Counted from the first letter of the stretch, positions 16,267-24,148 are shown. The stretch is 24,710 nucleotides of DNA from Alphaproteobacteria bacterium (GCA_030433125.1 JAUIKZ010000009.1:1-24710), one strand, 5' to 3'. Notes: generated by a model from the sequence alone, not told the origin. A program made the numbers and translations.

Positions 16267-16416
16267 ATGCGTTTATTGCATGGCTCATTCGGCGCGGTTT
16301 CTCTTAAATGCATTGCGGCTGGTGTGGCCGCCGCGCTACTTTCAAGCGGTAATGCAGGCCAAAATAACCTAAATCTCCACGGTGCTGCCCTCCTAAAAGA
16401 AGGGAGCCTTCTATAA
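16267..16416 (+). CDS. Possible 49-residue secreted or membrane peptide
   Basis: A short frame (ATG 16267, TAA 16414-16416) lies antisense to its neighbours, in the gap between the nrdA 5' end and the dabA 3' end. The product opens MRLLHGSFGAVSLK, continues with a hydrophobic Ala/Gly/Leu-rich stretch (CIAAGVAAALLSS, residues 15-27), then GNAG and a polar tail. This looks like a signal peptide with a short mature part, or a single membrane helix. A hairpin structure follows at 16423-16495 with ATTATTTT after it. Against it: no Shine-Dalgarno sequence is visible (a GCATA/TATGC repeat spans the ATG) and it is very short. I do not know the family. Confidence 0.3.
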   Translation: MRLLHGSFGAVSLKCIAAGVAAALLSSGNAGQNNLNLHGAALLKEGSLL

Positions 16417-16422
16417 GATATG

Positions 16423-16500
16423 AATGAATGATGAGGTCAGCATCTGGCAATGCTGCCCCTAACACCCGCTTAACTCATCACTCCTGACATTCATTATTTT
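16423..16500 (+). terminator. Large stem-loop between the 49-codon frame and dabA, possibly bidirectional terminator
   Basis: AATGAA (16423-16428) pairs with TTCATT (16490-16495), and TGATGAG (16429-16435) pairs with CTCATCA (16474-16480), leaving a 9-nt bulge. An inner hairpin CAGCAT/ATGCTG lies at 16438-16455. The plus strand continues ATTATTTT. The right arm runs into the dabA stop codon, so the same structure would appear in the dabA 3' end. Confidence 0.4.
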
Positions 16501-18629
16501 AGTTCAGGCTTAGCCCAGTCCAAGGCCGTCGTTAGTCTATATGCTTTTTGATCAGTGGGGTCAATGCACGCCAGTTGCACCCAGCCATTCCCCAACAGTT
16601 TTTGTAACACCGGCTGCATATCCACTATCTGTTTGATGCGCTCTTTGGGGGCGTACACCACGGTCATGAGGCGGGCCGGTTTGTGGAAAGGGGTCTCATC
16701 AGTTTGGTTCACGGACTGTAGTGCCAACCCATGCATGAGGTCACTGGCGTTCCCTTGCATAATGCCATGCTTGCCTACGATGTTTTTGGTTACCTTACTG
16801 CCACCGCCGTAGGCCACATTATCGAGCGTAGAGAATAAATATTGTGTGTTAATCCACTGCGCTACCACCATAGGGGCTGTAAGGATAACCGTTAGGTGCG
16901 CACCATCTGTGTCTTTTTCCCAATCGTAGGAGTGTAAAAAGCAACGCCCATGGAGGTTATGTGTTTTGGTGAGTCCGCGGGGCCCCACGATAAAAGCGCC
17001 GTTGCGGGCGAGGCCCCACTCGGGGCGCACTTGGGCCCAATCGTGGCTACGGGTAAGGGGCTGTTGCCTGTCGTTTTCCATATCTTTTAAACGGGCCTCG
17101 TTGTTTTCCGTCCGTGCATATTCAAGAGCTTGCTTAAGCGTGGCCACTTTATTTTGATGAGAGTCTGTCACATGCTGATCATACAAAGTCACTTCATCGG
17201 TGGTGGTGTTGTGTTGGCCCCCCATAAAATGGGTGTCTGCGGGAATGTCAATGCCAACCGTTTTCAGGTAGGCACGTACCTCGGGGGTATTGAGCATGTC
17301 TGCCAGCACCTGTGCGTTCGCTCCCCCGTGGCGCCCGCCGCATGCGCCGCAATCCAAGGCGGTGGCATAGCCATTGTTTTGGGTGGTGCTACCGTGCCCA
17401 CAAAACACAACTATGGGCGCAAAATTTTGGGTAAGGCCCATAAGCCTGAGGGCCCCTTCTGCCATTTTGCATTGGTCTTCGACAGGTATGTTTTTTAAGT
17501 CAACATCAGGGGCGTGCTGGGCGCTTGTGTTTGAAAGCCACGTTTTAAGCTTGGTGGCCATGTTCGGGAAAAAGGTGCGCATGGCGGCCCATAGGCCGGT
17601 CCAACTGCCGATGGTTTCTACCAGCGCAAAGGGTGACACAAATGAATATTTGAGCGCTTTGTAAAAAGAACTGCCCGCGTTTTGGGCTTCGTTCCCCTGG
17701 TGGGTGCATACATCCACAGAGTGGGAAGGCGATAACAACACCGGGCAGGAGGCATAGGACTCCCCCGTTTGCTGATTTACAAGCTGCAAGGCTAAGCCAA
17801 AAAAGCCCGCAAACCCCAAGGTTTCATAGTGGCCTTGTTGCTCAAGCGCCCGGCGAAATGGCTCGGAGCGCACGTCGATACAAAACACCATCTGGGCCTT
17901 TGGGCGTTGGGTGGGGGCGCTAGGTGTTGTGTCAGCTAGGGCCTTTAAGAGGGGGGTATGAAACTCTTCTTCGGCGTGGCGCACCGCCTCTAGCATAGAT
18001 TGAACATTGCTTTCGGGGAGTGCTTCAAACCAACTTGTTAGCTCATTGGCCATGGGCCAGAGCAAGCACGTGATGGCTAACCGCAAGGCCATGTAATCGG
18101 CCCCGGTCACAGGGGTGTGGGTATGTTCATTTTTAGGCGCCCAATGGGTGCGGTATTTTATGTGGGCCGCCCAGCCAGGGAGGGTGGTGAGCATGAGTGT
18201 GAGGAACAGCTCTTGCTTTGCAGGCTTAACCTTAAGTTTTGCAAGCAATTGCGTGCAGGCCTCTGCGGCTGTGTTAGGTAGCTCTCGCAACAACTTAAGG
18301 TTGTCCGCATCATTGTTGTGTAGTTGTGCATCGTGAAGGGCGAGTGTCCGCCAGGCATTATATAGGCCTTTTTCACGCCCCGGCATGCTGATAGTGGCTT
18401 GGCCCTCATCAAAAAAAGCTTGGCACCACTTTATGGTTTGGCGGTTGATAGCTTTGATGGCCGCGGGTAGCTCTTGTTGCTGAAAAAATGTATGGCCCTC
18501 TGCGAGAGCTTTTTCAAAGGGTAAATCCTCAAAGCCCTGCAGGGGGTTCACGGCAATTAGGTTTTTAAGGGGCCAAAAGGGGCTCATTTTAGCCCAGCTG
18601 TTTTCAAGTGCGTTTTCGAATGTCGTCAT
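16494..18629 (-). CDS. dabA: DabA (DUF2309), zinc-containing subunit of energy-coupled inorganic carbon uptake
   Basis: DabA is a carbonic-anhydrase-like cytoplasmic subunit that with DabB converts CO2 to bicarbonate in one direction, powered by ion flow. The zinc-site residues established in Halothiobacillus DabA are all present with matching spacing: C250 and D252 (FCIDVRSEPFRR), H412 (CGHGS) and C427 (ALDCGACGGRHGG). The C-x-D and the 15-residue H to C distance are identical. It opens with the family start WAKMSPFWPLKNLIAVNPLQGF and ends with a conserved half including NGAFIVGPR, HGRCFLHSYD and GHGLQ-like segments. At 711 residues it is on the short side. GAGGT precedes the ATG, 30 bases after dabB. 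Confidence 0.93.
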   Translation of the reverse strand: MTTFENALENSWAKMSPFWPLKNLIAVNPLQGFEDLPFEKALAEGHTFFQQQELPAAIKAINRQTIKWCQAFFDEGQATISMPGREKGLYNAWRTLALHDAQLHNNDADNLKLLRELPNTAAEACTQLLAKLKVKPAKQELFLTLMLTTLPGWAAHIKYRTHWAPKNEHTHTPVTGADYMALRLAITCLLWPMANELTSWFEALPESNVQSMLEAVRHAEEEFHTPLLKALADTTPSAPTQRPKAQMVFCIDVRSEPFRRALEQQGHYETLGFAGFFGLALQLVNQQTGESYASCPVLLSPSHSVDVCTHQGNEAQNAGSSFYKALKYSFVSPFALVETIGSWTGLWAAMRTFFPNMATKLKTWLSNTSAQHAPDVDLKNIPVEDQCKMAEGALRLMGLTQNFAPIVVFCGHGSTTQNNGYATALDCGACGGRHGGANAQVLADMLNTPEVRAYLKTVGIDIPADTHFMGGQHNTTTDEVTLYDQHVTDSHQNKVATLKQALEYARTENNEARLKDMENDRQQPLTRSHDWAQVRPEWGLARNGAFIVGPRGLTKTHNLHGRCFLHSYDWEKDTDGAHLTVILTAPMVVAQWINTQYLFSTLDNVAYGGGSKVTKNIVGKHGIMQGNASDLMHGLALQSVNQTDETPFHKPARLMTVVYAPKERIKQIVDMQPVLQKLLGNGWVQLACIDPTDQKAYRLTTALDWAKPELK

Positions 18630-18659
18630 AATAGTGACCTCATGAATTAGAAAATTAGT

Positions 18660-19985
18660 TTATTGAAAATTGTAGCCGTTGCGTGTGGTGGTAATGGTGC
18701 ACGGGTTGGGTTGGCTATTGTTAAGTAAGCGCACATAGGCCGCGCCAAACCAGCCACATTTGTAACGCCTAAACAACATAAACAGCCAGCCGGCTAATAG
18801 AAGGGCGGTGCCGGCCATGTGAATAGCATTAAGAGGCTGCGGCTGCATAAGGCCCAAACCACTCAAATAGTTTTCAATTAAAAATACGGTGTAACCATAA
18901 GTGGCGCCGGCAAAAGCTGGTACAATGATGGCTGCCACAAAGGTAAGGGCAGTGCTGCATTGGCTGAGGATAGCGAGGCTAAGTTGTGCGGCCCCCACGC
19001 CAGCAAAAATCACTAATATTAGGGAGGTGTCACAGGTGCCCCACAGGCGTTTGCTCATGAATGAAAACCCATAACTGCCGGCAAGCCCGGCCACAAGAGC
19101 CACACCAAGGGCTATGGGTGATGTGGGGAGATGCCTTTTGATTGACTTGCTTTGAGCCGCCGACCCCGACACCAAAAACAGATAGGCTTTAAATAAACCA
19201 TGATAACAATAGTGGGCTATGCCGGCAGCGAAAAGCCCTAGACCGGCTTGCATAATCATGAAACCCATTTGCGCCATGGTGGAGCTGGCCAGCATGCGCT
19301 TGATATCGGTTTGAACAAGCTTATACAGCGTGCCTAAAACAGCCGTGATCACCCCAAACACAAAGAGCGCTGTTAGAAAATAATTGTGGTACAAAAAGAG
19401 CGGTGCAAAGCGCGCCAACAAAAAGCCACCTGCGTTAATGAGCCCCGCATGCATAAAGGCAGAAACGGGTGTAGGGGAATTGAGTGAGCTTAATAACCAC
19501 CGATGAAAAGGCCAAATAGCAGATTGGGTAAAAGCCGTTATTATAAGTAGCAATGGAACACTGGGGGGCACAGGGTTTGTTATGTAATAAGCCAAAATGG
19601 TGGTGATGTGTGCCGACTGCGCATCCGTGTACATTAGGTAGCTGGCCCCGGCTAGCGTAACCACACCAGCTGCTAAGTTCATGGCGGCTAATAGCCCTGC
19701 GTTACGGGCCGCTTGCCATGAGCGTTTGTGAATCATGAGCTGGACGAGCGCAAAATTGCCCAGGGCCCAAAACAACACAAACGCCGCTAAATGAGCCGCA
19801 TTCACCATAGCTAAAACAGACAGAACTGTTAAACCAAAAAATGCATTGAATCGATTAACATGACTGTCACCCCTCATGTAACGGCGTGAGAAACCAAATA
19901 TAATGGCGGCTATTGAAGCCACTACACTGCTGACAATAATTGATAAAGCGTCCATATCAAATAGACCGTTCCAATCTAAAGGCAT
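18660..19985 (-). CDS. dabB: DabB, NuoL/antiporter-like membrane subunit of inorganic carbon uptake
   Basis: DabB belongs to the proton-conducting membrane transporter family (NuoL/MrpA-like) and is the ion-coupling partner of DabA. About a dozen hydrophobic segments fill the 441 residues. The central segment PFHRWLLSSLNSPTPVSAFM, followed by HAGLINAGGFLLARF, is the form seen in DabB rather than in complex I NuoL. ATG 19985 is preferred: AAAGGAG stands 8 bases upstream, and the product then starts with PLDWNG and a membrane helix. The longer frame from 20069 would add 28 residues and place the ribosome site inside the gene. It forms a two-gene operon with dabA. Complex I genes are not nearby, which supports DabB. 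Confidence 0.92.
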   Translation of the reverse strand: MPLDWNGLFDMDALSIIVSSVVASIAAIIFGFSRRYMRGDSHVNRFNAFFGLTVLSVLAMVNAAHLAAFVLFWALGNFALVQLMIHKRSWQAARNAGLLAAMNLAAGVVTLAGASYLMYTDAQSAHITTILAYYITNPVPPSVPLLLIITAFTQSAIWPFHRWLLSSLNSPTPVSAFMHAGLINAGGFLLARFAPLFLYHNYFLTALFVFGVITAVLGTLYKLVQTDIKRMLASSTMAQMGFMIMQAGLGLFAAGIAHYCYHGLFKAYLFLVSGSAAQSKSIKRHLPTSPIALGVALVAGLAGSYGFSFMSKRLWGTCDTSLILVIFAGVGAAQLSLAILSQCSTALTFVAAIIVPAFAGATYGYTVFLIENYLSGLGLMQPQPLNAIHMAGTALLLAGWLFMLFRRYKCGWFGAAYVRLLNNSQPNPCTITTTRNGYNFQ

Positions 19986-20186
19986 ATTATATTCTCCTTT
20001 TATAAACCCAGTTCTTATAACGGGTGGCTTCAAATTAATTAATAGATTATTAACAAGAAAGCAAACCAAAACCAGTTACAGCCTCACACAAAACAAACAC
20101 TTTGAAAGAATGGGAGACCCTGCCAAAAGCTGTGTGGCAACGCCTATGCTTTAACCTGTTCCTTTAACAAGCGTCCTAAACCCGGC

Positions 20187-20234
20187 ACTTGTTAGTACCG
20201 CTGAGAGCCATGTGATGGCACCACATGGACAAGT
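20187..20234. other. Stem-loop in the spacer upstream of dabB
   Basis: CCATGTG (20208-20214) pairs with CACATGG (20222-20228), loop 7 nt. ACTTGT (20187-20192) pairs with ACAAGT (20229-20234), stacked directly on the 3' side with a 15-nt bulge on the 5' side. The rest of the 19986-20261 spacer shows no gene. It could be the 3' end of the small gene upstream or a dabB leader element. Confidence 0.3.
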
Positions 20235-20261
20235 TGCTGGATGTCTTTTAAGGGGCTGTCC

Positions 20262-20516
20262 TTATTGAGGGATTACACGTTTTTTGCGGCCAAAACATCC
20301 GCAGTTCGTGTCTGGTGTGCCTCTTTTTTTGGGGGGCACTCCAGGGAGTTGTTTAAACGCTTTCGTGCGCTCGAGCCGCCGAGGCGTAACGTCTTGTACG
20401 CTAAATGATATGGAGCTACTTTCAGGCACCCTTGGCAACGAGGGCTTATCGCTTGCACGCACAAGCCCCGATAAAATAAAGAAAAAAGTTAGTGGGTATA
20501 AATTCTGACTCTTCAT
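20262..20516 (-). CDS. Small predicted secreted cationic protein, 84 residues
   Basis: I do not recognise a family. The ATG at 20516 has a strong AAGGAG with 6 bases between GGAG and ATG, which argues for a real gene; the GTG two codons earlier sits within the ribosome site spacing and is less likely. Residues 1-20 resemble a signal peptide (MKSQ, then LYPLTFFFILSGLV, then RA before SDKP). The mature part of about 64 residues is Pro-, Ser- and Arg/Lys-rich, with a Cys-Gly-Cys near the end (NCGCFGRKKR) and several basic clusters (PRRLER, PKKRG, RKKR). It lies between divergent mraZ and downstream dabB. A secreted antimicrobial, effector or metal-binding peptide is conceivable but not shown. 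Confidence 0.55.
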   Translation of the reverse strand: MKSQNLYPLTFFFILSGLVRASDKPSLPRVPESSSISFSVQDVTPRRLERTKAFKQLPGVPPKKRGTPDTNCGCFGRKKRVIPQ

Positions 20517-20522
20517 GGGCAC

Positions 20523-20742
20523 TCCTTTTTTTATTATTGTATTAACGTTAAAATAAATTTTTCGTAAAAAATTGCAACAACCACGTGTGAATTTCTTACA
20601 AACACCTGAAATCCTTTCGTTTTGAGGTGGATAAAAAAGTAATTAATTTTCATATGTCGTAAACATATTTCCATAGCTTTACACACTCTTTCCTATATCA
20701 TTTGAGGGACAAATCTATACTTATCATTGCGTTTACGGAATA
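20523..20742. other. AT-rich divergent spacer between the small secreted gene and mraZ
   Basis: This stretch is clearly AT-rich and contains no frame with a plausible start and ribosome site. It presumably carries the promoter of the small minus-strand gene: TTGCAA near 20576-20571 is a possible -35, but no convincing -10 stands at the right distance. I see no repeats here beyond simple A/T runs. Confidence 0.4.
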
Positions 20743-20785
20743 TTGCCATTGCATCCCATGCAATACCATGATATACCATGACCAT
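20743..20785 (+). promoter_or_regulatory. mraZ promoter with four 10-bp-spaced CCAT boxes (likely MraZ operator)
   Basis: CCATT (20746-20750) and CCATG (20756, 20766 and 20776) recur at exactly 10-bp steps. On the other strand these read ATGG, close to the TGGGN repeats at 10-bp period bound by E. coli MraZ. TTGCAT (20749-20754) and TATACC (20772-20777) with 17 bp between them form a promoter inside the repeats. A start near 20784 would leave a leader of about 16 nt. Confidence 0.6.
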
Positions 20786-20799
20786 AGGTGCTCGTAAAA

Positions 20800-21273
20800 A
20801 TGTTGCCATTTTTATCAACTTTTATACATAAAATAGATCGCAAAGGACGGCTTTCGTTACCGGCCCCTTTTCGCGCAACGTTAAAACAAGGTGTCACGCC
20901 AGAAATTGTGGTGGTGCTACCGTCTTACAAACAGCAAGCTTTGGAGGGGATGACCACAGAACGCATTACCAAAATAAGCCAAGCTGTAGACAACCTAGAC
21001 CTTTACTCGCAAGAGCAGTCGGATATGGCGGCCGCCCTCTTTGCAGATGCCACCATGATGAACATTGATGGCGATGGCCGCATTGTTTTGAGGGAAGACT
21101 TTATGGCATACGCCAACTTAAACGGTGAGGCTGCTTTGGTGGGAAGAGGGGAGACCTTCGAGATATGGAACCCAGGGACATTTAAAGAGTATCAAGAAAT
21201 AGCGCGCAGCCGTATGCGGGAACAAAAACTGAGCCTGCGTTTAAACCAGTTCAACAAAGGGAGTGACACATGA
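20800..21273 (+). CDS. mraZ: Transcriptional regulator MraZ
   Basis: MraZ is a ring-forming AbrB-fold DNA-binding protein that represses its own dcw operon. It has two tandem MraZ/SpoVT-like halves, each with a D-x-x-GR motif: DRKGRLSLP near residue 14 and DGDGRIVLRE near residue 92. The ATG at 20800 gives 157 residues starting LPFLSTFIHKIDRKGR, the usual alphaproteobacterial opening, with AGGTG 9 bases upstream. The GTG at 20788 is part of that ribosome site and not a start. The stop overlaps rsmH by 4 bases (ATGA). Confidence 0.95.
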   Translation: MLPFLSTFIHKIDRKGRLSLPAPFRATLKQGVTPEIVVVLPSYKQQALEGMTTERITKISQAVDNLDLYSQEQSDMAAALFADATMMNIDGDGRIVLREDFMAYANLNGEAALVGRGETFEIWNPGTFKEYQEIARSRMREQKLSLRLNQFNKGSDT

Positions 21274-22166
21274 GCGTAAATGAGTATCAACACATTCCCG
21301 TTTTGCTTGAGGAGGTTTTAGCGCATCTTCCTGGCGTGGAGGGCGTGGGCGATACAATTGTAGATGCTACCTTTGGTTTTGGCGGCTATAGCAGAGCTGT
21401 TTTGAAGAGTACCCCGTTTAATGTTATTGGCATTGACCAAGACCCTGATGTGCGCCCGAAGGCTGATCAGCTTGCGAAAAACTATAAAGATCGCTTCACG
21501 TTTATAGAGGGCAACTTTGCTCAACTCGATAGCATGTTACCGGCGGCTGTGTGGCCGAAGGTGCGCGGCGTTGTTTTTGATATAGGCGTTTCCTCTTATC
21601 AATTAGATAATGGCGAGCGGGGGTTTTCCTTTCAAAAAGAAGCGCCCCTCGATATGCGTATGAGTCGCGAAGGTACGTCGGCAGCGGATGTGATAAATAC
21701 CTACGAAGAGCAAGAATTGGCCGACATTTTTTATAAATTTGGCGATGAAAAAAAGTCGCGTCGCATCGCCAAAAAGATAGTTTTAACCCGTGGGGAAGCT
21801 CCGTTAGAAACCACCACCCAACTTGCGCAACTGGTGGCCTCTTGCTACCCGGGTGGGTATCACAAAACGCACCCCGCCACCAAAGTGTTTCAGGCGCTGC
21901 GTATTTATGTGAACAACGAATTAGATGTTTTAGTAGAGGGGCTCAAGGGAGTAGCGCGCAATTTAGCCCATGGCCGCATTGTGGTGGTGACCTTTCATTC
22001 CCTAGAAGACCGCATTACCAAAAACCTGTTCCGAGAGCTGGCGCAAGCAGAAGAGTTTAAGCTCGTGACACGCAAGCCCATTTTGCCCTCGGAAGAGGAG
22101 ACGAAACGCAACCCCAGGGCCCGCTCCGCCAAGTTGCGCGTTTTGGAAAAAAGGGTGAGTTTATGA
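21270..22166 (+). CDS. rsmH: 16S rRNA (cytosine-1402-N4)-methyltransferase RsmH
   Basis: RsmH (MraW) methylates C1402 of 16S rRNA with S-adenosylmethionine. The N-terminus HIPVLLEEVL is standard, and the SAM site DATFGFGGYSRAVL with IGIDQDPD follows. Other landmarks are FDIGVSSYQLD, GERGFSFQKEAPLDMRM, TKVFQALRIYVNNEL and VVTFHSLEDRITKN, ending with PRARSAKLRVLEK. The 298 residues are within the normal range. It overlaps both neighbours by 4 bases. Confidence 0.97.
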   Translation: MSVNEYQHIPVLLEEVLAHLPGVEGVGDTIVDATFGFGGYSRAVLKSTPFNVIGIDQDPDVRPKADQLAKNYKDRFTFIEGNFAQLDSMLPAAVWPKVRGVVFDIGVSSYQLDNGERGFSFQKEAPLDMRMSREGTSAADVINTYEEQELADIFYKFGDEKKSRRIAKKIVLTRGEAPLETTTQLAQLVASCYPGGYHKTHPATKVFQALRIYVNNELDVLVEGLKGVARNLAHGRIVVVTFHSLEDRITKNLFRELAQAEEFKLVTRKPILPSEEETKRNPRARSAKLRVLEKRVSL

Positions 22167-22501
22167 GGGCGATTATCCTGTTTTTAGTGGTTGTTAACGG
22201 AATTTTAGGCGTTAGTGTGTTTAAACTTAAAAATAACTTTATAGCGAAACAAACAAGATTGGACGACCTAGAGGTGTTAATAAGGGAAACAAAAGAAGCT
22301 ATTGCTGTAGCCGAAGCTGAGTGGCACTTTGTGACAAGCCCCCAGTATTTGAAAAATCTGGCGCAGAAATACTCTAAGCTCAAAGCTCCTACCCCTGCAC
22401 AAATTATCACCTTGGCCGATTTACCGCCCGTTCGGCTTCAAAGCTACAATATTCCCGAAGAGGTGTTTGAAGCTGCTAAGCAGGAGGCCATTAAAGAATG
22501 A
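22163..22501 (+). CDS. ftsL: Cell division protein FtsL-like
   Basis: A 112-residue bitopic protein: an N-terminal membrane helix (residues 3-20, IILFLVVVNGILGVSVF), then a coiled-coil-like stretch (about 25-55), then EWHFVTSPQYLKNLAQKYSK, the E-W-x-x-L-x-x-P-x-x-L pattern common in alphaproteobacterial FtsL. FtsL joins FtsB and FtsQ at the septum and signals to FtsWI. Identification depends on topology and on its place between rsmH and ftsI, because sequence conservation is low in this family. Starts in ATGA overlap with rsmH and ends in ATGA overlap with ftsI. Confidence 0.85.
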   Translation: MRAIILFLVVVNGILGVSVFKLKNNFIAKQTRLDDLEVLIRETKEAIAVAEAEWHFVTSPQYLKNLAQKYSKLKAPTPAQIITLADLPPVRLQSYNIPEEVFEAAKQEAIKE

Positions 22502-24093
22502 CGGAGAGTCGGGCGTTACAATTTCCCCTTCGGCGCGCCAGGGCCCGAGCAGGATTGCTGCAAGCTGTGCTGATTATGGTGTTTATGCTTGTGTCCGTGC
22601 GGCTGGGTGACCTTATGCTTCTAGGAGAAGATGCCAATACCCATATTACTACAGCTGACCCCAAAGCGCTAAGGGGCCGCATATATGACAGAGACGGGAA
22701 CATATTAGCGACGACTATTACACGGCCCTCTTTAAGTGTGAACCCTGTAAAAATAAAAGACCCAAAAACGCTAACCTATAAGCTTATAAGCATTTTTAAA
22801 GATTATGAGTTTGACGCTCTTTATAGTAAGCTAACGGCTCAAAAGCGTTTTACCTGGATTAAAAGGCATTTAACGCCGCAGGAGCATCAAAGTATTTTAG
22901 ACCTGGGGGAGCCCTGTTTAGAAATTTCCTTTGAGCAAAAACGGATCTACCCTATGGGAGAGCTGTTTGCGCACGTGATTGGATTTACCAACATTGATAA
23001 CAAGGGGTTGGACGGCATTGAAAAAAGAGCTGAAGAAGCATTAACCAATGGTGAAGAGAAAAAGCTCACCTTATCAGCGAGCTATCAAGATGTGATTCGC
23101 CAATCACTTCTCAGTGCTATCGAACGCTATAACGCAGAAGGTGCCGGGGGAGTGCTTGTGGATGTGAAGACGGGTGAGATTTTGTCCCTCGTCTCACTGC
23201 CTGACTTTAACCCAAATGAACTTAAAAAAAGCGATGCTAAACAATTGTTTAACACCATTACTCAAGGGCGTTATGAACCGGGGTCTGTGTTTAAAATAGC
23301 CACCGCAGCTATGGGGCTTGAGTCCGGCCAGTTTACACCCGCCCATATGGTAGATGTGACAAAGCCGTTCCGCATTGGGAAGTATACCATTAAAGACTAT
23401 TACCCTTCCTCGCAGCCTCTATCATTTACAGATGTGTTTGTGAAGTCATCTAACATTGGGGCGGCGCGCATTGTGAAAGCGGTAGGGAAAGACTATCAGC
23501 AAGCGTTTTTAAAAAGGCTTGGTGTTTTTGATAAAATTAAGGTTGATGGGCTAGACACCGTTTCCCCTACCCTGCCTAAAAAATGGCGTGATACCACCAG
23601 CACCACGGTTTCGTACGGATATGGATTTGCTTTAGCGCCGATACACCTATTAAATGTGCTGGCTCCCACGGTGAACGGGGGTAAAAAAGTAGAGTTCTTT
23701 TTAGAAAAGAAAAGCACCTCAGAACCAACTCAGTGTGAATCAGTGTTTACGGAAAGAGCCTCTAGCGTGGTGTGTAATATCTTACAAAACGTGGTTATAA
23801 ATGGCAGTGCACGGCAGGCCAAAGTAAAGGGCTATTTGGTGGGCGGTAAAACAGGCACCACGGAAGTAATCGCTAATAAAAAGTATGACAAGAAAAACAA
23901 CATCACAAGTTTTGTGGGGGTCTTCCCAATCAACAATCCGCGGTATATGCTTTACATAAACTTACATAAACCGAAGGCAACGAAAGATACCTATGGGAAA
24001 GCCAGTGCTGGCTGGAACGCGGCTCCTGTAGGTGGCGAAATCATTCAAAATTTAGCGCCACTCATGGGACTATTGCCCTTGAGAAATGATTAA
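22498..24093 (+). CDS. ftsI: Septal peptidoglycan transpeptidase FtsI (PBP3)
   Basis: FtsI cross-links septal peptidoglycan. The 531 residues contain a short basic N-terminus, one membrane helix (about 18-40), the dimerisation/pedestal domain (GRIYDRDGNILATT from about residue 61), and the transpeptidase domain. Active-site motifs are S263-x-x-K266 (EPGSVFKI), S317-S-N319 (KSSNIG) and K451-T-G453 (GGKTGTTE). It is somewhat shorter than E. coli FtsI (588). The next gene, murE, starts 55 bases later, the first real gap in this cluster. Confidence 0.96.
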   Translation: MTESRALQFPLRRARARAGLLQAVLIMVFMLVSVRLGDLMLLGEDANTHITTADPKALRGRIYDRDGNILATTITRPSLSVNPVKIKDPKTLTYKLISIFKDYEFDALYSKLTAQKRFTWIKRHLTPQEHQSILDLGEPCLEISFEQKRIYPMGELFAHVIGFTNIDNKGLDGIEKRAEEALTNGEEKKLTLSASYQDVIRQSLLSAIERYNAEGAGGVLVDVKTGEILSLVSLPDFNPNELKKSDAKQLFNTITQGRYEPGSVFKIATAAMGLESGQFTPAHMVDVTKPFRIGKYTIKDYYPSSQPLSFTDVFVKSSNIGAARIVKAVGKDYQQAFLKRLGVFDKIKVDGLDTVSPTLPKKWRDTTSTTVSYGYGFALAPIHLLNVLAPTVNGGKKVEFFLEKKSTSEPTQCESVFTERASSVVCNILQNVVINGSARQAKVKGYLVGGKTGTTEVIANKKYDKKNNITSFVGVFPINNPRYMLYINLHKPKATKDTYGKASAGWNAAPVGGEIIQNLAPLMGLLPLRND

Positions 24094-24148
24094 AAACATA
24101 CTATATATCACACACTTATAACAACGTGTGAACCAGGTAGGAACTAAT

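Noticed and set aside
19986..20069. Longer dabB beginning at 20069
   Set aside because: AAAGGAG sits 8 bases before ATG 19985, and the added N-terminus does not look like the DabB family.
20197..20207. CTGAGA-like string resembling part of a TPP riboswitch
   Set aside because: The other conserved TPP riboswitch segments and helices are absent nearby.
20788..20799. GTG at 20788 as the mraZ start
   Set aside because: The GTG belongs to the AGGTG ribosome site for ATG 20800, which gives the usual alphaproteobacterial MraZ N-terminus.
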